Source: JAJPHU01 sp035553375
GTDB taxonomy: Bacteria; Planctomycetota; Planctomycetia; Gemmatales; Gemmataceae
Direction of reading: 5' to 3'
NCBI GenBank assembly: GCA_035553375.1
Contig: DATNCY010000136.1
Location: 34,629 to 98,628, forward strand
Length of the DNA: 64,000 bases
Shown here: in pieces, positions 17,933-26,155 of the stretch
How positions within the stretch are numbered: the first letter of the stretch is position 1
Layout of the letters: every line of letters starts with the position of its first letter
Program-made: the position numbers and the translations under genes
The notes under the pieces: model-generated
The model's input: the letters and a program-made list of their open reading frames with translations, nothing else
What the model was told of the DNA's origin: nothing
Databases searched by the model: none

Positions 17933-18880
17933 ATGAACCGGCGACAAGTCTCGTTGCTGCTGGCGGGTGCGGTAGTGCTGGGCGTGCTTCCCGGTTGCGG
18001 GTGTACGAACAACTCACGCAGTGGCTACCTCACCACGCCGCGGCCAGCGGTAGCGCCGCCCTGCGCCAGTTGCGGCTATCCCGGTCCGCAGCCGCCGCGC
18101 TTCAATCCCAGTCCGGCTCCCGTTTTCCCTGGACCGACGCCGCCGCCCGGCGCGATTGCTCCTCCGCCAGGTGCGGCAATCCAGCAAAATTCCTATGTGC
18201 CTCCGCCTGGACCGCCCAGCCAACCTGCGCCGGCCTCAGTCGCTCCCAGCGTGTCGCTGGAAGCGCCGGAGCCGGTCGAACCGGAGCCGGCGCGCCCGGC
18301 TCCGAACGATTCTCGACCACCTCAAGAAACGACTCGCCCCTATACACCGCAAACGCCCGAACCGCCGAAGGCTCCGTTCATGCCTCCGGCGAAGGACGCG
18401 GGCACGGCGAGTCCCGCCTTGCCGGTGGATATTCCGCAATTCGCCGTCGCCAAGCAAGATGTCGCCAGCGGACAGGAACCGTTCGCCGACGGTGTGAATT
18501 GGCTGAAAACCCACGGCTATCGTACCGTCTTGCACATTCACGCTCCCGGCGAGGACAATAGCGCCGCCCGCCGTTCGTTCGAGCAGAGCGGGTTGCGCTA
18601 TCTGAGTCTCGAAGTCTCCGCGCAAACTTTGTCGAAGGAAACCGTGGATCAATTCAATCGTCTGGTGGTGGACCCCAATAATCTGCCGTTGTTCGTCTAC
18701 GACAAGGATAGTTCCCTGGCCGGCGGCCTGTGGTATTTGCACTTCCGGCTTGTGGGCAAGGAGACGGATGAGAAAGCGCGGGAAGACGCGGCCCGGCTCG
18801 GTTTTCAGCAGGACGCGAATGGACCTCATAAAACAATGTGGATCGCCGTGCAGAATTATCTGTCGAACGTGAAACCTTGA
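17933..18880 (+). CDS. Proline-rich lipoprotein with degenerate dual-specificity phosphatase domain
   Basis: A 315-residue protein. A lipoprotein signal has lipobox VLPGC (Cys22). A low-complexity Pro/Ala linker (about 35-165) leads to a C-terminal domain (about 165-315) shaped like a dual-specificity phosphatase. The P-loop is lost: compared with HCxxGxxRTG, the aligned segment reads YDKDSSLAGG, so His, Cys and Arg become Tyr256, Asp257 and Ala. An intact relative is encoded at 27655-28335. It may bind a phosphorylated ligand or serve structurally, anchored in a membrane. GGGAGGACAGG precedes the start. The phosphatase likeness is from fold-level pattern only. Confidence 0.65.
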   Translation: MNRRQVSLLLAGAVVLGVLPGCGCTNNSRSGYLTTPRPAVAPPCASCGYPGPQPPRFNPSPAPVFPGPTPPPGAIAPPPGAAIQQNSYVPPPGPPSQPAPASVAPSVSLEAPEPVEPEPARPAPNDSRPPQETTRPYTPQTPEPPKAPFMPPAKDAGTASPALPVDIPQFAVAKQDVASGQEPFADGVNWLKTHGYRTVLHIHAPGEDNSAARRSFEQSGLRYLSLEVSAQTLSKETVDQFNRLVVDPNNLPLFVYDKDSSLAGGLWYLHFRLVGKETDEKAREDAARLGFQQDANGPHKTMWIAVQNYLSNVKP

Positions 18881-18891
18881 GCGATTCCATC

Positions 18892-20049
18892 ATGGCCGAA
18901 AACCGCATTCCTCCTTCTTCGTTGGGTCCGAGCGCTCCGCTGGTGCCGCCGTTGTATCAGTCCGCCGTCTACACGTTGCCGGACCTCGACGCCCTCGATC
19001 GTATCCTGGACGCCCGCGAACCCGGCTTTATCTATGCCCGCGACGCCCATCCCAACGCACATCGCCTGGCGGCTCAATTGGCCGAATGGGAGGGGGCGCG
19101 CTGGGCCACCGTGACCAGTTCGGGCATGGCCGCCATCAGCGCGATTGTCTTGGCCACCGTGCAACAGGGACAACGGGTTGTCACTAGCCATCGTCTCTAC
19201 GGCCGGACCACCCAATTGTTCCAGCAAGAGCTACCGCGCTTCGGCGTGGCAACAACCTTCGTGGATACCAGCGATCTGGAGCAAGTACGTCACGCCCTGG
19301 AAACGCCGGCTCGTCTGCTGTTCGTGGAGACGTTGTCGAACCCTCTGCTGCATGTCTCCGATGTGGCTGCCCTCGCGCGACTGTCTCATGAGGCCGGCTG
19401 TTTGCTTGTCGTCGATAACACCTTCGCGACTCCGGTACTGGTTCGTCCTCTGGATTTGGGGGCGGATTTCGTGATGGAGAGCCTGACCAAGATGATCGGC
19501 GGTCACAGCGATGTGACGCTGGGGTTAGTGTGCGGCAACAACGACTTGCTCCCCGAAGTGAGTCAGGTCAGCAGCATCTGGGGCTTGGCCTCTAATCCCT
19601 TCGATTGCTGGCTGACGGAACGCGGTTTAAGCACGCTAGCCTTGCGTATGAAGACGGCATCCGCCAACGCCGCCGCGCTCGCCGACTGGCTGGCGCAGCA
19701 ATCCGGCGTGTCGCGTGTTGTCTACCCTGGGCGTGCGGATCATCCCGACCGCGAATTGGCTGGCCGCTTGTTGCAGGGTGGTTTTGGTAGCATGCTCTGT
19801 TTCGATCTCGCCGGCGGCCGCGAGGCGGTCAATCGTTTCATGCGTCAGGCACCCGGCATTCCCTTCAGCCCCTCGCTCGGTGATACAACAACAACGTGCA
19901 GTCATCCGGCGACCACGTCCCACCGCTACGTCAGTCCAGCGGAGAAAGAGCGGCAAGGCATCACGGAAGGACTGGTGCGCTTGTCGGTCGGCGTGGAGGA
20001 TCTATCGCTTATTCAAGGCGAGATGAGGAAGGGATTGCAGCAGGCTTAG
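18892..20049 (+). CDS. Cys/Met metabolism PLP-dependent lyase/synthase (MetB/MetC/MGL family)
   Basis: A 385-residue fold-type I PLP enzyme of the transsulfuration family. Features: YARDAHPNAHRLAA (48-61, family YSRxxNPTxxxLE), SSGMAAIS (77-84), the tyrosine in RLYGRT, VETLSNPLL, VVDNTFATP and the Schiff-base Lys200 in SLTKMIGGHSDV. Likely activities are cystathionine gamma-synthase, cystathionine beta-lyase, O-acetylhomoserine sulfhydrylase or methionine gamma-lyase; sequence reading alone does not decide. I chose the ATG at 18892, 11 bp after the lipoprotein stop; it lacks a clear ribosome binding site and may be translationally coupled. Confidence 0.88.
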   Translation: MAENRIPPSSLGPSAPLVPPLYQSAVYTLPDLDALDRILDAREPGFIYARDAHPNAHRLAAQLAEWEGARWATVTSSGMAAISAIVLATVQQGQRVVTSHRLYGRTTQLFQQELPRFGVATTFVDTSDLEQVRHALETPARLLFVETLSNPLLHVSDVAALARLSHEAGCLLVVDNTFATPVLVRPLDLGADFVMESLTKMIGGHSDVTLGLVCGNNDLLPEVSQVSSIWGLASNPFDCWLTERGLSTLALRMKTASANAAALADWLAQQSGVSRVVYPGRADHPDRELAGRLLQGGFGSMLCFDLAGGREAVNRFMRQAPGIPFSPSLGDTTTTCSHPATTSHRYVSPAEKERQGITEGLVRLSVGVEDLSLIQGEMRKGLQQA

Positions 20050-20060
20050 AACACTAGCTT

Positions 20061-20120
20061 GACAAGCCCGGAGCGCCAGCGACGGGTTTTTCAACCCGTC
20101 GCTGGCGCTCCGGGCTTGTC
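20061..20120. terminator. Perfect 28-bp hairpin between convergent genes (family B)
   Basis: The arms 20061-20088 and 20093-20120 are perfect reverse complements with a 4-base TTTC loop and a core GAGCGCCAGCGACGGG. It lies between the stop of the PLP enzyme gene and the stop of the converging TPR gene, overlapping the latter stop by two bases. A bidirectional terminator role fits. A related, partly duplicated copy is at 57457-57532, so this is also a dispersed repeat. Confidence 0.7.
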
Positions 20121-22830
20121 ACTCGTCGTTTTCCGCCGGCCGTTCGGCGGACGGATCGCCCTCTTCCAAACGCCGTAGTTGCTTGCGGTAATACGTCTTC
20201 TTCGGATCAAGCTCGATGGCGCGCTTTTGGATGGCGATGGCCTTATCTTTTTCGCCGCGCTGGAAATGCACTTCGGCCAGCGTGTCGATATAGCCGGCGT
20301 TCGTCGGTGCCAACTCCACAGCTTTGCCCGCATGCTCCAGCGCTTTGTCGAGATTGCGGCGACAGCAAGCGGCCATCCATGCCGCCGAATTGTGCGCTCT
20401 CGCGCAACGCGGATAGTCCCGACACACTTTTTCATACAGCGCGAAGGATGTGGCGAAGAGCGTCGTCGCCTCCTTCTTGTGGCCGTGCTTCTCCAAAGCG
20501 GGTACCAAGGCAATCGGTAGATCCATGCTGGCCGGTGCGGTCGCCTGAGCCAGTTCAATTTGCTTGCATGCCTCGTCGAACTTACCGGCGTCGAGCAGAG
20601 CGAGGGCGCGCAGTTGGTGGCTCCGCGCCGGTAGTGTGGCGTAGCCACCAAAATCGAGAAGGAAAGTGGAACGGTCCAAACAGCTTAGGGTGTACTGCTC
20701 GAATCCTTCGGCTGCCTTGGCGTAATCCTTCCGCGCGGCGGCGGCAATGGCGAGGCGATGAATCGCATGGTTGGAATAGATGGTGTTCGGCTCGCTGACG
20801 TGCAGCAGCAATTCCGTTTCGCGTCGTGCTGCCTCTCGATGACCTCGCTTCGTCAAGTCGTGGAGGAACGAATAACGACTTGAAGGGTCGGCCCACGGCA
20901 GCCGGTGCGATTGCTCGATTAACTTTTTCCCTTCCTTGTCTCGTCCCGCTTTTACTAGGGCATCGCCGGCCAGATACAGCGGCAACGGATCGGATGGCGT
21001 ATCACTAGCCAGCGCCCTTTTGGGTGCCTCAGTAGGCAGCGCCCCTTTAGCCTCCTCGATAAGCGCCTCGTTGGGCGTCAAACTCTTACGCCACGCCTGA
21101 CGATAGCGTTTGGCCGCCTCGGTCCATTGTTTTTTTTCCGCGTGCAGATCGCCCAGCCGGAGGAGCGCTTTCGCGCTGCCGATTTTGTCCAATAACGCAT
21201 AAGCCAGATCGTCCAGCCCGACTTTCGCCGCTTCGTCGGCCAGCACTTGCCGGTAATCGAGCAAGCGGCGGAGAGGAATGCGCAAGCCCGGCTGAGACAA
21301 AATCGCCTCGGCTTCCCCAATCCATGCTTTGACCTCTTTGGCGGCGATCTTTCCTTCCATCACCAGACGCAGACGTTCGAGCGTTTTCGCGGCCGATTCG
21401 TCTTTAAATTTGCCGCGGAGTATAATCCACCACATCGTGGCGGCATCCGATTGTTTGGGGAAGACATAGCTCAAAAAAAGGCTTTCCCAAGGATCTCCGT
21501 GCCCGCTCCCTACCGTTCTCCGGGCGGCGACGCTGAAAAGTTTACGGCAATGCTCGAACGCCAGGTCATTCAGGCCGGCGTGATATTCTTCACGCAACAA
21601 TTGCGCAACCCCATAATCATTCACGCCGTCTTTGATCTGTTCGCCCTTGGCAGCGAACAAAGCCTTCGCCTGTTCTTTTTCCCCCAATAAGCATAGTGTC
21701 CGCGCCCACTCAATAGTTAGCGATCCAGAAGGTTTGCCCTGAGATTCTTTCACCAACTCCCGTGCCTTATCGTATTCCAATCGCTCGCAGAAAATGTCGA
21801 AGAGGTTTCCGTGAGGAGGTGTTTTACGAAGCAATGCCAGCCCATCGGCTTGGCGGTCGTTGAGCAGGAAGGCTCTGACGACGAAACGCTGCGCATCCTT
21901 GTCGGCCAATGGAGGCAGTTTGTCAAGGATGGCCGCGCATTCTTTCTGCTTGCCGGCCAGACGCGCGAAGGCAGCGCGATAAGCCCATTTCTCGACGGTA
22001 TCGTTCTTGCCCGTCGGCTTCAGACGTGCCGCCAATGCCTTCCAATCCGCCGCCTCGTGCAAAATGCCTTCGATTAATTCGGTGCGTTCGGATGTCTCCG
22101 CCGCCTTGCGCGCTTCCGTCAGATTGCCCTTGGCGCGATAGAGGTAGGCCAGCGTCTCGGCCACGCGCTTCTCGTTTGGCGTTTTGGCCAGCAACGAATG
22201 AAAGTGAGCGATGCGCTCATCGAGTTGGCCGCGTAGCAGCCAGTAGGCCGCGTATTGATTGTTGTGGATGATCTCGTTGGCATGGCCGATTTCCAGAAGC
22301 GTCTCGAATGGTTCGTAATCGTTGGTTTCCACAACCCGCGCGAAGGCCATCGGAAGCTTGTTGGATACGAGTTTACCCAGCGCTTTGCGGTGGTTCGGAT
22401 CTTTTTCAGCCTTGACGATTTTCTGCACGGCTTTCAGTCCGGCCGAACCGCCTTGAAGTAGTTTCTGTACAATCTCCACTCGTTGATTGCCTTCGCTGGA
22501 CTGATAGGCCTGGATGCGGGCGACGATGTCGGCAGGCGTGTCGCCGTAGATGCCCCAGCGAAACTTGCCCAGAATAGCGCGCGCTCGCCGAACCACCTCG
22601 ACATCGTCGCTTTGCAGCGCTCTTTCCAGTGCGGCTTCGGCGGTTTGTCCGGCCAGCCACAACTTCCGCGAGGCTTTCTCACGCACGGCGAAGTCGTCGT
22701 CGCCCAACTCCTTGATCCATTGAGCTACCTGTCGTTCGTTGGGCTTTTCTGGCGGTGCGGCGACGAGAGAGGAAGCCATCGCTGCCAACCCGCACAAGAC
22801 GCACAGCATTCGACAACAAGTGAATGACAT
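20119..22830 (-). CDS. Secreted HEAT/TPR repeat protein, paralogue 1
   Basis: A 903-residue protein with an N-terminal signal (MSFTCCRMLCVLCGLAAMA to VAA). A conserved N-terminal block (about 30-150) includes the HEAT-like DDDFAVREKASRKLWLAG and the phrase FRWGIYGDTPADI. Most of the rest is tetratricopeptide-type helical repeats, ending with canonical TPRs (LDKALEHAGKAVELAPTN, GEKDKAIAIQKRAIELDP). It is the downstream member of a tandem pair, 40 bp from a paralogue of nearly the same length. It probably acts as a periplasmic scaffold. No catalytic motif is visible. The partner is unknown. Confidence 0.8.
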   Translation of the reverse strand: MSFTCCRMLCVLCGLAAMASSLVAAPPEKPNERQVAQWIKELGDDDFAVREKASRKLWLAGQTAEAALERALQSDDVEVVRRARAILGKFRWGIYGDTPADIVARIQAYQSSEGNQRVEIVQKLLQGGSAGLKAVQKIVKAEKDPNHRKALGKLVSNKLPMAFARVVETNDYEPFETLLEIGHANEIIHNNQYAAYWLLRGQLDERIAHFHSLLAKTPNEKRVAETLAYLYRAKGNLTEARKAAETSERTELIEGILHEAADWKALAARLKPTGKNDTVEKWAYRAAFARLAGKQKECAAILDKLPPLADKDAQRFVVRAFLLNDRQADGLALLRKTPPHGNLFDIFCERLEYDKARELVKESQGKPSGSLTIEWARTLCLLGEKEQAKALFAAKGEQIKDGVNDYGVAQLLREEYHAGLNDLAFEHCRKLFSVAARRTVGSGHGDPWESLFLSYVFPKQSDAATMWWIILRGKFKDESAAKTLERLRLVMEGKIAAKEVKAWIGEAEAILSQPGLRIPLRRLLDYRQVLADEAAKVGLDDLAYALLDKIGSAKALLRLGDLHAEKKQWTEAAKRYRQAWRKSLTPNEALIEEAKGALPTEAPKRALASDTPSDPLPLYLAGDALVKAGRDKEGKKLIEQSHRLPWADPSSRYSFLHDLTKRGHREAARRETELLLHVSEPNTIYSNHAIHRLAIAAAARKDYAKAAEGFEQYTLSCLDRSTFLLDFGGYATLPARSHQLRALALLDAGKFDEACKQIELAQATAPASMDLPIALVPALEKHGHKKEATTLFATSFALYEKVCRDYPRCARAHNSAAWMAACCRRNLDKALEHAGKAVELAPTNAGYIDTLAEVHFQRGEKDKAIAIQKRAIELDPKKTYYRKQLRRLEEGDPSAERPAENDE

Positions 22831-22870
22831 GAAATCTCCCTAATGTGGACGAAGTAAGTATCCTATTCAC

Positions 22871-25567
22871 TCACTCGTCATTCTCCAGCGGTCGTTCGGC
22901 CGCCGGATCGCCGGCTTCCAGTCGTCGCAGCTGCTTGCGGTAGTAGGATTTCTTCGGGTCTATCTCGATGGCGCGTTTTTGCAAGGCGATGGCTTTGTCT
23001 TTCTCGCCGCGCTGGAAATGCACCTCGGCGAGCGTATCGATGTAGCCGGCGTTCGTCGGTGCCAACTCCACAGCTTTGCCCGCATGCTCCAGCGCTTTGT
23101 CGAGATTGCGGCGACAGCAAGCGGCCATCCATGCCGCCGAATTGTGCGCCCATGCGCAGCGCGGATAATCCTGGCTTACTTTCGCATACGCCGCGAACGA
23201 CTTCTCGAACAAGGCCGTCGCCTCTTTCTTGTGACCACCCTTTTCCAAGGCGGGAACCAGTGTGATCGGCAGTTCCACGTTTCCGGGCGAACAAGCCTGA
23301 GCCAGTTCGATCTGTTTGTGCGCCTCCGCGAACTTTCCGGCCGCGAACAGCCCTCTGGCGCGCAATTGGTGGACCTGAGCCGGCACATTGGCGTAGCCGC
23401 TCGGCTGCACGAAGTTGGTGTACGGGTTCAGACAGCGCAGCATCGATTGCTCGAAGCCCTCGGCCGCTTTGAGATAATCTTTGCGTGCGATGGCGGCAAC
23501 CGCGAGGCGGCGAATCGCCGCGCCGGAATAGTAGGTGTTCGGTTCGCTGACGCGCGACAGCAATTCGGTCTCGCGCTGGGCCGCCTTCATGTGGCCGCGC
23601 TGCGCCAGGGCACGGAGGAACGCGAAACGGCCCTTCGCATCGGCCAGCAACAGCCAGTGCGATCGCTCGATAAGCTCCTTCCCTTCCTTGTCCTGTCCGG
23701 CTTTCACCAAGGCGTCTCCCGCCAGGTAGAGCGGCAAGGGGTCGGATTGCTTGCCGCTAGGTAGTGCCTCGTCGGGCGTTAAACTCTTTCGCCAGGCTTG
23801 ACGATAGCGCTCCGCCGCCTTCGTCCACTGCTTCTTGCGAGCCAACATATCACCCAACTGGAGCAACGCTTCGGGAGTATCTGCCTTTTCCAGCAGCGAA
23901 CGCGCCAGATCGTCGAGTCCGGCCATCGTGGCGACCTCGGCCATCGCTTGCCACTGTCGCGAACTTTTCGTTACAAAATCAGGGTCATTCCGGCGGTGCC
24001 GACCATCATTTACGGACAGAACACCATCCGCTTCTTCGATCCACGCCTTGACATCCTTGGCGGCGATCTTGCCGTCCATCAGCTTACGCAACCGTTTCAA
24101 GACCGCCTCGCTCGTCTCGTCCTTAAACTTCTGCCGCAGCAATTCCCACCATGCCTCGGCTGTCTGTGTATGGTTGGGGAAAACCTTACTCAGATAGGTT
24201 CCTCCCTGGCCGAGCTTCTCGCCTTTCGGGCGACCATCGCTCATGGCCTTGGCGCAATGCTTGAAAGCCTGGTCAATAAGGCCGATACGATATTCGGTTT
24301 CCAACAGATTGCTAACCCAAAAAGCATCCGAGTTATCCTTTATCTGCTCGGCGAGGCGGGTGAACAGCGCTTGCGCCTTGTCTTTCTCGCCCAGCATGTA
24401 CAGCGTTCGCGCCTGGAGAATTTCCAGCAGTTTCTGCTCCTTGCTGTCAGCGGGGCGCGTTTGCGCCACGAGTTTCATGGCCTCGCCGTATTGCAAACGG
24501 GCGCACAGAATCTCGAACTGGATCGCGTGACGATCGGGCGTCTTGGCGAGCAAGGCTAGACCATCGATTGGCCGATCATTGACGAGAAATGCCTTGGCGA
24601 CGGCGAAGGAAGAAATTCCACGCCCTGGCCCCTGGTCGGCCAATTTGCGCAGATCGCCGAGGAAAGTCTCAAAGTCCTTCTGGTTGCCGGCCAAGCGCGC
24701 GAAGGCGGCCTGATAGGCTAGTTTCTCGACGGTATCCCGCCCTACGGGCGCGCCGGGACGCGCCGCCAACGCCTTCCAGTCCGCCGCCTCGTACAGAATG
24801 CCTTCGATAAGATCGCCGCGCTCCGCTTTCTCCGCTGCCTTGCGCGCTGCCGTCAAGTCGCCCTTGGCGCGATAGAGATAGATTAACGTCTCGGCCAGGC
24901 GCTTCTCCGCCGGCGTCTTAGCCAGCAACGAGCGAAAGCGCGTGATGCGTTCGTCGAGTTTGCCGCGCAGCAGCCAGTAGGCCGCGTATTGCTGGTTATC
25001 GATGATTTCGTTGTCATGGCCGCCTTCGAGAAGACCCTCAAATTCTTCGTAGTTGTTGGTTTCCAGCACCCGCGCGAACGCGGACGGGAGTTTGCTGGAG
25101 ACAATCTGGCCGAAAGTTTTGCGTTGATTGGGATCCTTTTCGGCCTTGGAGATTTTCAGCACGGCTTTTAGCCCGGTCGATCCGGCCTGAAGTAGCCTTT
25201 GCAAGGCCTCCAGCCGTTGATTGCCTTCGCTGGACTGATACGCCTGGATGCCGGCGGCGATCTCTGCTGGCGTGTCGGGATAGATACCCCAGCGGAACTT
25301 GTCGAGAAGATCGCGGGCGCGGCGAACCACCTCGGCGTCATCGCTCTTGATGGCTTTTTCGAGAGCAGGCTCGGCGGCTTGGCCGGCCGCCCATAGTTTT
25401 TTCGACGCCTGTTCGCGCACGGCGAAACTATTATCGCCGAGTTGCTCAATCCATTGGGCAATCTGCTTGGCCGTGGGCTTGGGGGCCGGCGCGGCCGCAT
25501 CGGCGGGAACCACGACCGCAAGCAGGAGCGGAACAACGAGCAGCGTTCGATGACAGTGCGCGAACAC
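22871..25567 (-). CDS. Secreted HEAT/TPR repeat protein, paralogue 2
   Basis: An 899-residue protein colinear with the next gene: signal peptide, HEAT-like start (NSFAVREQASKKLWAAG, FRWGIYPDTPAEI), long TPR region and a near-identical C-terminus (GEKDKAIALQKRAIEIDP). I chose the GTG at 25567, which has AAGGAGG 5 nt upstream and starts directly at a hydrophobic signal (TLLVVPLLLAVVVPADAAA). The upstream extension (57 codons to 25738) runs into the REP-like repeats. A 107-bp block (23043-23149) is identical to 20291-20397 in paralogue 1, although the flanks have diverged. Confidence 0.8.
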   Translation of the reverse strand: MFAHCHRTLLVVPLLLAVVVPADAAAPAPKPTAKQIAQWIEQLGDNSFAVREQASKKLWAAGQAAEPALEKAIKSDDAEVVRRARDLLDKFRWGIYPDTPAEIAAGIQAYQSSEGNQRLEALQRLLQAGSTGLKAVLKISKAEKDPNQRKTFGQIVSSKLPSAFARVLETNNYEEFEGLLEGGHDNEIIDNQQYAAYWLLRGKLDERITRFRSLLAKTPAEKRLAETLIYLYRAKGDLTAARKAAEKAERGDLIEGILYEAADWKALAARPGAPVGRDTVEKLAYQAAFARLAGNQKDFETFLGDLRKLADQGPGRGISSFAVAKAFLVNDRPIDGLALLAKTPDRHAIQFEILCARLQYGEAMKLVAQTRPADSKEQKLLEILQARTLYMLGEKDKAQALFTRLAEQIKDNSDAFWVSNLLETEYRIGLIDQAFKHCAKAMSDGRPKGEKLGQGGTYLSKVFPNHTQTAEAWWELLRQKFKDETSEAVLKRLRKLMDGKIAAKDVKAWIEEADGVLSVNDGRHRRNDPDFVTKSSRQWQAMAEVATMAGLDDLARSLLEKADTPEALLQLGDMLARKKQWTKAAERYRQAWRKSLTPDEALPSGKQSDPLPLYLAGDALVKAGQDKEGKELIERSHWLLLADAKGRFAFLRALAQRGHMKAAQRETELLSRVSEPNTYYSGAAIRRLAVAAIARKDYLKAAEGFEQSMLRCLNPYTNFVQPSGYANVPAQVHQLRARGLFAAGKFAEAHKQIELAQACSPGNVELPITLVPALEKGGHKKEATALFEKSFAAYAKVSQDYPRCAWAHNSAAWMAACCRRNLDKALEHAGKAVELAPTNAGYIDTLAEVHFQRGEKDKAIALQKRAIEIDPKKSYYRKQLRRLEAGDPAAERPLENDE

Positions 25568-25705
25568 GACGGCCTCCTTTGCACGGATCGAGCGGAAGCG
25601 ATTCACTCGCGAAGAATGTTGCTTTTGCAATCGTAACGGGAGGGGACGAAGCGGGACAAGACAATTCCCCTCGTCGTCCACGGCAAAGAACCGGTAACAG
25701 ACGGA

Positions 25706-26073
25706 GTAGGTGTCGCGAGCCGAGCGGCACCTCTTCAAGTCCGGCTCGGCTCGCCGGACCTACCGCCAGTAGGTGCCGCGAGCCGAGCGGCACTTGTTGT
25801 CCGGCTCGGCTCGCCGGACCTACAGGTAGGTGCCGCGAGCCGAGCGGCACGCATTAAGTAGGTGCCGCGAGCCGAGCGGCACTGTTGGGGCAAAGTCCGG
25901 CTCGGCTCGCCGGACCTACCGGAGGTGCCGCGAGCCGAGCGGCACGCATTAAGTAGGTGCCGCGAGCCGAGCGGCACCTCTTCAAGTCCGGCTCGGCTCG
26001 CCGGACCTACTGGAGGTGCTGCGAGCCGAGCGGTACTGTTGGGGCAAAGTCCGGCTCGGCTCGCCGGACCTAC
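25706..26073. repeat. REP/BIME-like cluster 1 (seven forward, five inverted units)
   Basis: Forward 25-base units start at 25706, 25769, 25826, 25858, 25921, 25953 and 26012. Each has foot GTAG or GGAG, stem GTGCCGC/GCGGCAC and loop GAGCCGA. Inverted units at 25739, 25799, 25895, 25986 and 26049 read, on the other strand, GTAG then stem GTCCGGC/GCCGGAC with the same loop. The cluster fills a 588-bp divergent region between a TPR gene (start 25567) and a membrane protein gene (start 26156), so it lies where both promoters should be. It is not a CRISPR: spacing is irregular and orientation alternates. Confidence 0.88.
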
Positions 26074-26155
26074 CGGCGCGAAAGGTGCGCTAGACAGGGG
26101 CATCCGATCGTCTACAATTTCTTATTCAGGATCTCCTCTCGACTCGAGTACGGGC

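Noticed and set aside
25568..25738. N-terminal extension of the TPR paralogue 2
   Set aside because: A GTG with a strong AAGGAGG at 25567 leads straight into a signal peptide, as in the neighbouring paralogue.
25706..26073. CRISPR array
   Set aside because: Units are palindromic, alternate in orientation, have irregular gaps that are themselves repeated, and no cas gene is nearby.
25862..26155. N-terminal extension of the membrane protein at 26156
   Set aside because: The in-frame upstream part is built from REP-like repeats and lacks a start signal; the hydrophobic protein begins at 26156.
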